The position numbers were made by a program, and so were the translations under genes. From assembly GCA_004554425.1 (NCBI GenBank), contig SFMI01000060.1, positions 1 through 12,838 on the forward strand: a stretch of DNA of 12,838 bases. Reading direction: 5' to 3'. The notes under the pieces were generated by a model. It made no database searches and was not told the origin of the DNA. It saw only the letters and a list, made by a program, of their open reading frames with translations. Below are positions 1-8,500 of this stretch, piece after piece. Source of the DNA: Candidatus Saccharimonadota bacterium (GTDB lineage Bacteria; Eremiobacterota; Xenobia; Xenobiales; Xenobiaceae). The first letter of the stretch is position 1, and the number at the start of each line of letters is the position of its first letter.

Positions 1-2357
1 ATAGGGAAGGCTTTCAAGCTAAACTGAAAATAAAGCTCATTTTGAACGCTACGATAAACTAAGCTGGTAATCCAATCGTGAGCTTCATAATCGAGTTGGT
101 AATCTTGGTATGTAAAACGATGGTTGACTAAGTCGTAAACACTCCAGTGACTGGCATACAAACCGTCGAACAATTTAGTGCGCAAATTGGTATCTAAATT
201 TCTCCAAGAATGGGAGCGCGGATCGTAACTGCAACTAGCCCCTATAAGCAAATTGTTATTGGGGCGAAATTGCAAACGCGGAGTAACATTTTGGAATTGA
301 TCAGTTTTAAGATTATAACCACTTACTACTGAGAAATTAAAAACGTCATCTTTAAAAAATTCTATGCCGCCAGTAAGATTTTCATAACCTACTATATGAT
401 CGTATTGCAAAGGTGTCTCTCCGCGGGGATTGAGCCAGTTATAATCCAAACGCAAAGTACCTACATCGCCTAATTCTTGCATCCAGCCCAGACGTGCTGC
501 TAAGGAATACATGCTTTGTCCATTGCCATAGAAAAGCTGCCTAAAGCCGGCGCCAGCCAAGAATCGTCCCGAATCGTACTCGAATGACTGATCCGGGATT
601 TGGAAACGCAAATCGTAGCGGTTAGTAGAATACATACTGGGCGATTCGGTAACATGACCCAAACTAATGGAAGTAAGTACCGGAACGTCGCCTATAAAAA
701 TAGGGTGAGAACGCAAAGTAAATTCCGGATTACGGTTAAGGCTATAATTGCGATCACCATTAGTATTTTCTACTTGTAATTCACTATCAAATAGTTCGCT
801 TGTATGGCGCAAACCAATTTGATAATGGAATCTATCAGCAGTACGGTGAGCTGTAGAAATAGTAGACATCTCAGCTTTCCAAGTGGTAGAAAGCTCTGGA
901 GTTAGTTGCAAACTATAATAGCTGCGCCAGGTGTTATTGGTATTTTCACTGCCTTTAGTATTATAGTTTTGCGAAAAACGCAAATCCTGACGTTCGTCTT
1001 TGTGCTGGAAACTGAAAAGCGAATTTATACGACTTTCATTGGTAAAACCGGGAGTTTCGGATCTGTTGGAAGAAAATTCCCAAGAAACTCTAGTTTTATC
1101 ATCAAAAGCGTAATGGACATTGCTACTTAAATCGTAACGCGAATTGATTTTATCGCCATTTAAGCGATAGTAATAAAAATCGCCCCCACCTTTTTCGCCT
1201 AAAGTATAGTAATGTCTAATTCCGGTGCCGATACCAGTCTTACTATAATAGTCAAGCAGAATTTGGCCATAATTATCGTTATTGAAAACGTAATCGAAAG
1301 TATTTCTGGCAAACCATCCATCTACCGAATTGCTACCAATTTGCGGAATAATGGAATTTTGAGCTCGTCTCTGATTGTCTAAAGGAACATTCAGAGTAGG
1401 CATAGTGTAAAGGCGTTTGTCTTTCAAATAGATAGCTGTATTGCTAGCTACCAATTTATCATTGGGATAAATTTCTACATATTTAGAGACAAATTTATAA
1501 TCGAGTTCGTCGGTAGGCTTATCGCAAGTGGTAAAAGTAGAGTCGGTAAGTATCATTTTTTCTTTGGTCCATTGTAAAGTATCGGCCCAGAAGAAAACGT
1601 CACCGTCTATATTGCTATTTTCGTTGGCAGAAAAATCGTGACCTTGACCGGTTACGTTGTGCATTACGGTCACTTGGCTATTGGGATCATAAGTAAGCCA
1701 ATCGGCTGCTACAAAGTTGTTGTTCCAATAGACGATGCATTCGCCTACAGCAGTAACTTTGCCAGTAGTTTTATCTAAAACTAAATAGTTGCAAAGCATG
1801 CGGGCGCCCATAACGTCGATGGAGGCGTTGCCCTCAGCTTTAATGGAGTCTTCTGTAACCGTTACTTTATCGGCAATTAAATGAACTGGAGTATTAAATT
1901 CCGCTTGTTCTGTCGATATATTGCCGTCTACTTCGTTTGCATCAGAATCGCTTGCGTTGAAAGATACGCGCAAGGTGTTCCCAGCTTCGCTTCCGTTTTG
2001 GTAGTCTCCATAATAATTGGCATAAGATGAGCTATTGTTAGCAGAAGTTTGGCTAGAAGTAAAAGCATTATGGCCAGATTGGGCAAAAAAACGGCCATAG
2101 CCGCCGATAAAACCTTCTACATCATAGCTTCTTTTTGTCTGTTGCTGAGTGTCTTCCAAACGCTCCAAGCGAGGCAAAAGAGTATTGAAAGGATTGAGAA
2201 AAGAACCATTTTGCGGCGATTGATAGCTTTTAGGAGCTGGAGCGGTCTCATTATGATCAGGCTCTTGAGCTGAAACTTGACCAGCACAAACTAAGCTACA
2301 AGCCACAATGGCAGCCGCTGTCGCCAGATATTTGCCGGAAGACGCTCCTAAATTCAT
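1..2357 (-). CDS. lptD: LPS-assembly protein LptD (3' end beyond window)
   Basis: Outer-membrane beta-barrel that, with LptE, inserts lipopolysaccharide into the outer leaflet at the end of the Lpt bridge. I read 785 codons without a stop, from the ATG at 2357 to the window edge. A Sec signal peptide covers residues 1-30 (hydrophobic core about 10-25, cleavage after VSA). Residues 31-150 are a Ser/Asn/Gln-rich spacer. Residues about 152-310 form the OstA/LptA-like jellyroll, with the family-typical FTTCD motif near 275-279 and YTMPTLNVPL at 317-326. The rest is Tyr/Asp/Asn-rich, with alternating strands typical of the barrel. The last visible residues (FSLKAFP) resemble a final strand, so little may be missing. 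An AAGGA lies 13 nt before the ATG. It follows the lipoprotein gene on the same strand, 91 bp after that gene's probable true stop, so co-transcription is plausible. The family call is from recognised motifs; the long N-terminal spacer is unusual. Confidence 0.85.
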   Translation of the reverse strand, partial: MNLGASSGKYLATAAAIVACSLVCAGQVSAQEPDHNETAPAPKSYQSPQNGSFLNPFNTLLPRLERLEDTQQQTKRSYDVEGFIGGYGRFFAQSGHNAFTSSQTSANNSSSYANYYGDYQNGSEAGNTLRVSFNASDSDANEVDGNISTEQAEFNTPVHLIADKVTVTEDSIKAEGNASIDVMGARMLCNYLVLDKTTGKVTAVGECIVYWNNNFVAADWLTYDPNSQVTVMHNVTGQGHDFSANENSNIDGDVFFWADTLQWTKEKMILTDSTFTTCDKPTDELDYKFVSKYVEIYPNDKLVASNTAIYLKDKRLYTMPTLNVPLDNQRRAQNSIIPQIGSNSVDGWFARNTFDYVFNNDNYGQILLDYYSKTGIGTGIRHYYTLGEKGGGDFYYYRLNGDKINSRYDLSSNVHYAFDDKTRVSWEFSSNRSETPGFTNESRINSLFSFQHKDERQDLRFSQNYNTKGSENTNNTWRSYYSLQLTPELSTTWKAEMSTISTAHRTADRFHYQIGLRHTSELFDSELQVENTNGDRNYSLNRNPEFTLRSHPIFIGDVPVLTSISLGHVTESPSMYSTNRYDLRFQIPDQSFEYDSGRFLAGAGFRQLFYGNGQSMYSLAARLGWMQELGDVGTLRLDYNWLNPRGETPLQYDHIVGYENLTGGIEFFKDDVFNFSVVSGYNLKTDQFQNVTPRLQFRPNNNLLIGASCSYDPRSHSWRNLDTNLRTKLFDGLYASHWSVYDLVNHRFTYQDYQLDYEAHDWITSLVYRSVQNELYFQFSLKAFP

Positions 2358-2448
2358 AATTTTAATCTATTCCTTATTTGTAAAGTTTTTTTTGCATGTA
2401 CTCAAAAAAAGACCGACTAACTTTATTTTGGGTTGGCTTATTTTCTCA

Positions 2449-2577
2449 CTATTCGTTAGGGTAGCTTATTGAAACTTCAAAAGTATCTATATCAAAATTG
2501 GCATATGGAAAAGCTGCGTCCAGATCGTTGTGAGAAATCCAGTCATTTATGTAGTCATTCGTATACTTAAAGTGTAT
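2449..2577 (-). other. Out-of-frame 3' continuation of the lipoprotein gene
   Basis: In the minus-strand frame shifted by one base from the lipoprotein ORF, the sequence is open from just after a TAG at 2578-2580 to a TAG at 2449-2451. It encodes about 42 residues, including TNDYINDWISHNDLDAAF and ending FDIDTFEVSISYPNE. The composition (Asp, Asn, Tyr, Ile, alternating strands) matches the upstream lipoprotein. The distance from the ATG at 3131 to this stop is 683 nt, one short of a whole number of codons, so restoring one missing base between 2550 and 2577 would join the two parts. A fresh mutation, an assembly error at a short T/A run, or (less likely, no canonical slippery heptamer seen) recoding could explain it. 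Confidence 0.6.
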
Positions 2578-3131
2578 AAACTATTGGAATTTAAGTTGTC
2601 GCCCATAAAGTCTATTACACGACCTAAGTAAGCGTCACTTGTATTATCAGTAGTAACTACTTGAGCTGAGAAGTTAGAATTGACAATATATTGATTTAAA
2701 TAGGTATTAGAATCGTAAGTATCGAGCAATATGTTGATACTGCGTCCGTCGGAACTGATTGAGCCTTCGGGGTTGAGACTGCCAACCTGATAGAAGGTAA
2801 AGCCGGCATTGGGCAAATTAGCCTGTCTGGTATACCAGTCGAAGTTTATACCATCGAACCGAATAAAGTCTGTAAAGGTATCGGAATCGGTTATTTCGAT
2901 AGTGCTGCCGGTAGAATTGAGTAAAATTGCGTAAAAACCGTTGCCTTCGGTATCAATCTTTCCATTAGGATTGACCGTAAGCGTAAAACGCAAGCAAGGT
3001 GAGCCGCTGCTATTGGGAATAGACGAATATTTGGGGCCGGTATCGGAAGCGCAACCGCCAACACCCAGTACTACGGCTCCGCCAAGAAACAAGGCCAAAG
3101 CTCCGCCTAAAATAGCCGATTTGTTAAGCAT
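2547..3131 (-). CDS. Putative lipoprotein, C-terminus probably frameshifted
   Basis: I do not recognise a named family. The N-terminus is a lipoprotein signal peptide: MLNKS, a hydrophobic run over about residues 6-24, then the lipobox VGGC with the lipidated Cys at residue 27. There is no Asp at +2 (CAS), which is compatible with outer-membrane sorting if Lol rules apply. The mature part (about 168 residues) is rich in Ser, Thr, Asn, Asp and Tyr, with short beta-type stretches, and has no catalytic motif that I can see. The reading frame stops at 2547-2549, but the neighbouring frame continues with protein-like sequence to a stop at 2449-2451 (see separate entry), giving an expected product of about 227 residues. 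It lies directly upstream of lptD and divergent from lnt, so a role in envelope assembly, even an LptE-like partner role, is possible but unproven. A GGTGG lies about 13 nt before the ATG. Confidence 0.7.
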   Translation of the reverse strand: MLNKSAILGGALALFLGGAVVLGVGGCASDTGPKYSSIPNSSGSPCLRFTLTVNPNGKIDTEGNGFYAILLNSTGSTIEITDSDTFTDFIRFDGINFDWYTRQANLPNAGFTFYQVGSLNPEGSISSDGRSINILLDTYDSNTYLNQYIVNSNFSAQVVTTDNTSDAYLGRVIDFMGDNLNSNSLYTLSIRMTT

Positions 3132-3155
3132 TTTCGATTTTTACCCACCAAGAAA

Positions 3156-3161
3156 AATATA
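3156..3161 (-). promoter_or_regulatory. Possible -10 box for the lipoprotein gene
   Basis: On the minus strand this reads TATATT, 25 nt upstream of the lipoprotein ATG. I see no good -35 hexamer at 16-18 nt, so this is only a weak candidate in the divergent intergenic region. Confidence 0.2.
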
Positions 3162-3177
3162 AACAGAGAAAACCCGC

Positions 3178-3195
3178 GCCTTATTCGCGTAAGGC
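3178..3195. other. Small stem-loop in the divergent intergenic region
   Basis: A perfect 6-bp stem, GCCTTA and TAAGGC, around the loop TTCGCG. On the plus strand a run of seven T (3206-3212) follows about 10 nt later, too far away for a canonical intrinsic terminator. It lies upstream of the proposed lnt -10 box, so it would be outside the lnt transcript. On the minus strand it lies upstream of the lipoprotein -10 candidate. Possible operator or chance. Confidence 0.25.
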
Positions 3196-3295
3196 TGGCA
3201 AAATCTTTTTTTAGTGCCAAGGTAAATCCTTGTCAGTAGCTTCAACAATTTGACAGAGGATAGCCATAGAAGCAAGAGAAACTGTGGCCGCTAGT

Positions 3296-3301
3296 TATAA
3301 T
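3296..3301 (+). promoter_or_regulatory. Candidate -10 box of the lnt promoter
   Basis: An exact TATAAT lies 46 nt before the lnt start codon, which would give a 5' leader of about 40 nt. No good -35 lies at the standard spacing. A TTGACA at 3250-3255 is too far upstream to pair with it. The call rests on the -10 hexamer and its position in the only gap upstream of lnt. Confidence 0.4.
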
Positions 3302-3333
3302 TTCACAAAAAATCGATTTCGTACAGGAAAAAT

Positions 3334-3339
3334 GGAGGT
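3334..3339 (+). promoter_or_regulatory. Shine-Dalgarno site that fixes the lnt TTG start
   Basis: GGAGGT ends 8 nt before the TTG at 3348, the best ribosome site in the window. It supports a TTG start. The ATG at 3332 overlaps the site and is in another frame. Confidence 0.75.
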
Positions 3340-3347
3340 CATTAAAG

Positions 3348-5027
3348 TTGACCAACTTGGAAGAAAAAAAGTCAGCCTCTGACGTTAAGGCAGAATGTAA
3401 AACTGGTTGCCATTGGCTTAAAATTTTATTCGGCAACACTTACTTGAGTGCAACTATTTTAGGTGCTTTGTCTGGCGTTTTGCTTAGTTTGTGTTTTCCG
3501 TTTGTGCGTTGCTGGCCGCTAGTTTTTGTGGCTTTAGTACCTTTTTTACTGGGAATTATTATTGTAAAAGAAGGTAAAAAAGCTTTAACGTTGGGATTTA
3601 CTTTTGGTTTTGTCCTCCATGTTATTTCCATGTATTGGCTAAAAGTTTTTGGTTGGGGAGCTCCTGTAGCTTTAGCCATAGAAAAGGCTATAATCCCAGC
3701 TCTTGTAGCTTGGCTAGCTGTAAAATTGCGCTCTAAACAAACCAATTTTTGCTTTTATGCTGTCGGTTTGGCTGCGCTTTATACTTTAGCTGAGTATTTA
3801 CAAACCGTAGGCGTCTTTGGCATGAATTGGGCTTTTTTATCAATAGCTTTAGCTAGGGTGCCCTTGTTGTTGCAAACTAACAGTTTGTGGGGAATGTGGG
3901 GGTTAAGCTTTGCCATAGCCTTAATAAATGTTGGCTTAGCAGAAATTGTGTGGTGTATTGTCCGTCGCCGCAGCTCTGCTTCTGAAAGTGCAGAAGTTGC
4001 TCAACAAGAGCAAAACCAAGTTTGTGCCGATAATAAGTCTGCTGATCATGGTATATATAGTGGAATAAAAAGCTGGGTTTATGTGAGCGCTTCGCTTTGG
4101 GCTTTTATTATTATCTGGGGTACGGTAACTTTACTTCAAGCTCCGTCTTTAGCTGAGCAAGCCAAACAACCTGGCGCGGTCAAGTGGGGTCTTATTCAGC
4201 TTTCCATTCCGCAAGAAAAACGCTTCCATCCATTTTTTGCTGACGAAAACTTTGAGGCTTTGGGTGAAGCTAGTCACCAAGCTATTAAAGAAGGCGCCGA
4301 AATTATAGGTTGGCCGGAAACTTCTGTTCCTTATCGTCAATTTTTAGATGATAATTATTATAGACGTCAGATGAGGCGTCTTATCCGCCGTAATCGTGCT
4401 TGGTATTTAGTTGGCTCTATTGAAAGTGCTCCTGACAACGGTTCTTACAATGCCATTAGTACTTGGGATAATGTAGGCTTTTATCGTGAACGCTACAATA
4501 AGTGGAATATTGTACCTTTTGGTGAATATTTGCCAGGACGCGAATACTGGCCAGAATGGATTCCCGGCGTCAAGTTAGTTATGAACTATAAATCAGGCGA
4601 GGGAAGTTGTGCTTTACAAGTTAAAGACCATAAAGTTGGCGTACTTATTTGCTTTGAATCGATGTGTACTTGGGTAGCTAGGCAGCATGTGCTTAAAGGC
4701 GCTGAAGTTCTTTTTGCACCTACTAATGACGCTTGGTTTAAAGAAACTGCCGAATTACCGGGCCATTTTGATATAGATATTATGCGTGCTGTAGAATTAG
4801 CTCGCCCTGTCCTTCCTGTAGGTAATACTGGTATTTCCGGCTTTATCGATAGATATGGTCGTGTTCAGCAAGAGTCGGCTATCAACGAAAAAAATATTAT
4901 GGTTGATTATGTTGTGCCTAATAGTGTCTTGACACTTTACGCTCGCTTAGGTGATTGGCAAGTGCTTATATATGCTTTGCTGCTTATAGGATGCTTTGCC
5001 TATACAAAACGCAATCAATGTGACTAA
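3348..5027 (+). CDS. lnt: Apolipoprotein N-acyltransferase
   Basis: Inner-membrane enzyme that transfers an acyl chain from a phospholipid to the free amino group of the lipidated cysteine, completing lipoprotein maturation before Lol sorting. At 559 residues it is somewhat longer than the roughly 510 of E. coli Lnt. Residues about 30-200 hold several hydrophobic membrane segments. Residues about 206-242 are a hydrophilic, Ser/Gln/Glu-rich stretch before another membrane segment (about 243-263). Residues about 278-520 are the nitrilase-like catalytic domain. The triad is visible: E324 in GWPETS, K385 in YNKWNIVPFGEY and C435 in GVLICFES. The C-terminus has the typical ARLGDW motif (533-538) followed by a last membrane segment. 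The TTG start is chosen for its strong GGAGGT. It is transcribed away from the lipoprotein/lptD pair, and with them forms an envelope-biogenesis block. Confidence 0.95.
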   Translation: MTNLEEKKSASDVKAECKTGCHWLKILFGNTYLSATILGALSGVLLSLCFPFVRCWPLVFVALVPFLLGIIIVKEGKKALTLGFTFGFVLHVISMYWLKVFGWGAPVALAIEKAIIPALVAWLAVKLRSKQTNFCFYAVGLAALYTLAEYLQTVGVFGMNWAFLSIALARVPLLLQTNSLWGMWGLSFAIALINVGLAEIVWCIVRRRSSASESAEVAQQEQNQVCADNKSADHGIYSGIKSWVYVSASLWAFIIIWGTVTLLQAPSLAEQAKQPGAVKWGLIQLSIPQEKRFHPFFADENFEALGEASHQAIKEGAEIIGWPETSVPYRQFLDDNYYRRQMRRLIRRNRAWYLVGSIESAPDNGSYNAISTWDNVGFYRERYNKWNIVPFGEYLPGREYWPEWIPGVKLVMNYKSGEGSCALQVKDHKVGVLICFESMCTWVARQHVLKGAEVLFAPTNDAWFKETAELPGHFDIDIMRAVELARPVLPVGNTGISGFIDRYGRVQQESAINEKNIMVDYVVPNSVLTLYARLGDWQVLIYALLLIGCFAYTKRNQCD

Positions 5028-5108
5028 GCGCTATTATCTTGTGCTTTTGCTTGTTTGTTGCGTAGTTTTTCAGCTTAGAAACGCTAATTAGTGTTCCGCC
5101 CGCCCGTT

Positions 5109-5135
5109 AGCTATTTTGTGCTAGCTTAATTTTTT
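5109..5135 (+). terminator. Weak candidate terminator after lnt
   Basis: AGCTA (5109-5113) can pair with TAGCT (5122-5126) around an 8-nt loop, followed by TAA and six T (5130-5135). The stem is short and poor in GC, about 80 nt after the lnt stop. It is the only terminator-like site I see before the stem-loop block. Confidence 0.3.
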
Positions 5136-5551
5136 ACCATATCTACGCTCCGGCTTCACTGGCCTTGCGGCCAGAGGCCTGCGCTACCGATATGGCGAAA
5201 AAATTTCGCTATAAGTTATGGCTGCGGGCTCGTGTTCATGTTGGCTGGCTCCAACAGCGGCTCTTCCAGGCTCGAACTGACCGAGCTAAAGCTCGGCCAA
5301 TATTCTTCGCCTTCCATCACCGCTGTCTCCGCCTGCTGGTTAAAAACTACGAGCGTAAAATGAAATTTATAGCCGCCATAAAATGTTCGTTATACCCGCC
5401 GGAGAAAACTTTATCGCGTTAGCGATCTTTCGAGGAGGGATATAACGAACTAAACAACGTGGCTATAAATTTAGCACAAACATGCATTAGCGCAAAAATT
5501 CGCACATTTTGGCGACTTTTTCTGTATGCACCATTTTTGGACTAGGATATT
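5136..5551. other. Gene-free, stem-loop-rich block upstream of the defence operon
   Basis: Part of the 524-bp gap between lnt and the helicase. I see no convincing gene. The first half (about 5150-5340) is visibly richer in G+C than the flanking genes. Perfect or near-perfect stem-loops follow each other: CTGGCC/GGCCAG at 5159-5174 (loop TTGC); TATGGCGAAA/TTTCGCTATA at 5191-5213 (one G-T pair, loop AAA); TGTTGG/CCAACA at 5239-5256; CCGAGC/GCTCGG at 5281-5296 (loop TAAA); and the long nested repeat at 5363-5472. It could be a structured RNA, a non-autonomous mobile element (MITE or REP-like), or the scar of an insertion at the boundary of the defence island. The sequence alone does not decide. 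Confidence 0.45.
5363..5472. repeat. Long nested inverted repeat (about 110 bp)
   Basis: The outer arms are perfect over 12 bp: AAATTTATAGCC (5363-5374) and GGCTATAAATTT (5461-5472). Inside them GTTCGTTATA (5385-5394) pairs perfectly with TATAACGAAC (5441-5450), and CCC (5395-5397) pairs with GGG (5437-5439) after a one-base bulge. At the centre ATCGC (5413-5417) pairs with GCGAT (5422-5426) around GTTA. Further outside, GCGTAAAATG and CATTAGCGC are roughly complementary. Three co-axial stems over one centre are unlikely by chance and would fold as a long hairpin in RNA or a cruciform in DNA. There is no adjacent T-run, so it is not an ordinary terminator. Confidence 0.65.
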
Positions 5552-5559
5552 TTGCCTAG
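5542..5559 (+). promoter_or_regulatory. Helicase start region: weak SD inside a small hairpin
   Basis: AGGA (5544-5547) is the only Shine-Dalgarno-like sequence near the TTG at 5552, with just 4 nt between them. CTAGG (5542-5546) can pair with CCTAG (5555-5559), placing most of the SD and the start codon within the stem-loop. A TAG at 5543-5545 closes the frame upstream. An alternative internal TTG at 5621 has GGAG 12 nt before it. The start is therefore uncertain. Confidence 0.3.
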
Positions 5560-8500
5560 GCTACAAACAAATACGGCGCAGCCTTTGGCGCTGATTATTT
5601 TTGCGGAGCACAATTTTAAGTTGGCCGATCTAGAGTATAAGAGCAAGCATTCATTTACTTTTCAAGCTGACAGCCGACTTTTTAAGTTAGTCTCTGAAGC
5701 TTACCGTATAAAACTAGCTTATCTTTTCGATCCTTATGCCGCTGTACATACTTCAACTATAGAGCCTTTGCCACATCAAATCTCGGCTGTCTACCAAGAG
5801 TTGCTGCCGCGTTTGCCTTTACATTATGTTTTAGCTGACGATCCTGGCGCCGGCAAAACGATTATGACCGGTCTTTTTGTTAAAGAATTGCTTTTGCGCG
5901 GCAGTTTAGAGCGCTGTTTAATTGTCTCTCCCGGTAGCTTGGCTGAGCAATGGCAAGAGGAGCTGGCCAGCAAATTTAACCTAAATTTTGAGCTTTTAAC
6001 TAACGAAAAAATACAAAATTGTAGCAGCAATATTTTTGATAGCCTCAATTTTTGTATTGCTCGCCTTGATCAATTGGCTAGAAATAGCGTTTTGCAAAAT
6101 ATGCTCAGCCAAGCCAAACGTTGGGATTTAATTGTTTGTGACGAAGCCCATAAAATGGCCGCTACTGTGTTTGGCAAAAAAGTATATCGCACTGGCCGCT
6201 TCAAGCTCGGACAATTGTTGCGCACGCTGACAACCAATTTTTTATTATTGACAGCTACGCCTCACAATGGCAAAAATAAAGACTTCCAACTTTTTATGTC
6301 TTTAGTAGATCCTGATCGCTTTGAAGGAGCCAACCATGGCTTAAACATTAAAAAAGCTCCTGATGTTTCCGATTTAATGCGCCGCTTAGTTAAAGAAAAG
6401 TTGCTCAAGTTTGACGGTACTCCGCTTTTCCCCGAAAGAAAAGCCCATACTGTGCCATATAATCTTTCTCAAACTGAAGCCAGCCTTTATGAGCATGTCA
6501 CTGAATATGTACGCTGTGAGTTTAATCGCGCAGAAAAACTTAACGATCAATGCAAAAACAGAGTAGGTTTTGCTTTAACTATTTTGCAACGCCGCTTGGC
6601 TTCGTCTCCTGAAGCTATCTATCAATCTTTAAGCCGCCGTCGCCAGCGCTTGGAAGAACAATTGCAAGAAGTTCTAAATGAGCGTCACGCTTTTGATGGC
6701 GCTGCCGGTGAAAAAATTGCTGATGATTATGATGAGGAATTAAGCGCTGTCGATCTTGATGATTTTGAAGACAACTTAAGTTGTTCAGTTTCGGCTGCTC
6801 AGAGCGCTCGAGAATTGGAAGCGGAGATAGCTTCTTTATCTTCTTTGGAAGAAGAGGCCAAAAAACTTGTTTATAGTGGATTAGACAGTAAATGGACAGC
6901 GCTATCCGATTTATTGCAAGATAAAGCTGAAATTTTTTCTTCTCGCCATGGCCACCAAGAAAAGCTGATTATTTTTACTGAACATCGCGATACCTTAAAT
7001 TATTTACAGCGTAAAATTACCAATCTTATAGGTAATACCGACAGTGTGGCCATTATTGCTGGAGGTATGAGCCGCAGCGAACGTCGCCTAGCTGAAGAGC
7101 GCTTCAAGCAAGAAGAGCAAGTTTATATCCTTTTAGCTACCGATGCAGCTGGTGAAGGCATTAACTTACAACGTGCTCACCTTATGATTAACTACGATTT
7201 GCCTTGGAATCCCAACCGTTTGGAACAGCGCTTTGGCCGTATTCACCGTATCGGTCAGAAGAAAGTTTGTCATTTGTGGAATTTAGTTGCTCAACAAACT
7301 CGCGAAGGCCAAGTTTTTGAACGTCTCTTAGCTAAGCTTGAAGAAGAAAAAGCCGCTTTAGGCGGTCAAGTTTTTGATATTTTAGGCAAAATCGATTTTG
7401 ACAATAAATCTTTGCGTCAATTGCTTATTGAAGCTATACGCCAAAATGGCAGCGCTGCGACTGAATATAGTTTGAAGCAAATAATTGATAGATCTTTAGA
7501 AACTGAAAAATTACAAGAAATAATTCAAGAGCAAGCTCTAACTAAAGACGTTTTAGCTACCGAACAAGTTTATGCTATAAAAGAAGATATGGAGCGAGCC
7601 GAGGCGCGTAAGCTTCAGCCTTATTTTATAGAATCGTTTTTTGCCCAAGCTTTTGCTGCTCTAAAAGGTCAAATCCGTTTTATTTTTAAAGCTTCCGAAA
7701 GAGGACGCTATGAAATATTGCACGTCCCTTCTGAAATTTATAATTGGCCTAAACAAGATTCAAAAAAAATAGCTCGCCATTATAAACGCATTTGCTTTGA
7801 GCAAAAATTAGTAGATATACCTAGCCAAGTTCAAGCTGAATTAGTTAATTTAGAACATCCTCTTTTGCAAGCTGTGGTTAATTTAAGTTGTCAACAGTGG
7901 CAAAATGAGCTGGATAACGGCGCTATTTTAATTGATCGATATAATGAAAGTGAAGATATTAAATTTTTAACTTATATTGAAGATACAATTGTAAGCGGAA
8001 GCCAAAATGCGGATGGTTCAGCTCAAATTGTGGCTAAAAAATTCGATTTTATAGAGATAAATAGCGATGGTACTATTTGTCAGGCTGGATATGCTCCTTA
8101 TTTAGATTACGCTGAGCCTAGCCTTGCGGAAAAAGCTTCTGTCCTTAATTATATAAAAACTCAATCTTGGTTACAGAAAGAGCCGGAAAAGCAAGCTAAA
8201 GAATATGCCCTTAAAGAAATGGCGCCGCAGCATTTATTGGAAGTTAAGCAACAGCGCGATCCTATGTTTTATAAAATTAAGCGTGAAGTAGAGAAGCGTT
8301 TAAATCAAGAAATTCGCTATTATGATGGCTTAAGCGTTCAATTTGCTGAAGATGCCAAAAATGGCAAAGAAAATGCCGAGAGTAAACTTCGCTACGCTGA
8401 AGAGCAAATGCAATTATTGCAAGCTAGAAAAGAGAAGCGTCTACAAGAATTAGCTAGGGAAGCGGAGCTTAGTTCTGTGCCTCCAATTATTGTTAGCGGC

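Noticed and set aside
906..2273. Short plus-strand ORFs (906-1130 and 2049-2273)
   Set aside because: They are antisense to the continuous lptD reading frame and show no protein-like features or ribosome sites.
2941..3162. Plus-strand ORF of 73 codons
   Set aside because: Antisense to the lipoprotein signal peptide region; low-complexity Pro/Ala C-terminus is the complement of that coding sequence.
3250..3255. TTGACA as -35 box for lnt
   Set aside because: It lies 40 nt before the TATAAT at 3296, far beyond the usual 16-18 nt, and no -10 lies at the right distance from it.
5262..5285. tRNA T-arm-like TTCGAGC on the minus strand
   Set aside because: Only four of five stem pairs form, there is no matching acceptor or anticodon arm and no CCA at the right distance.
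5216..5317. Minus-strand ORF of 33 codons (MEGEEYWPSF...)
   Set aside because: It has a GGAG 9 nt before the ATG and a fairly protein-like composition, but it is very short, its GC-rich codons differ from the neighbours, and it spans two stem-loops. Not enough to call a gene.
5165..5422. Plus-strand ORF of 85 codons in the intergenic block
   Set aside because: It starts inside one stem-loop and ends inside the long inverted repeat. Its Arg/Lys-rich composition looks like translated structured DNA, and I see no good ribosome site.
5459..5545. GTG-started 28-codon ORF in the same frame as the helicase, ending at TAG 5543-5545
   Set aside because: I tested whether it is the lost helicase N-terminus broken by a stop. 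The residues do not resemble that family's N-terminus, and the start lies in the right arm of the inverted repeat.
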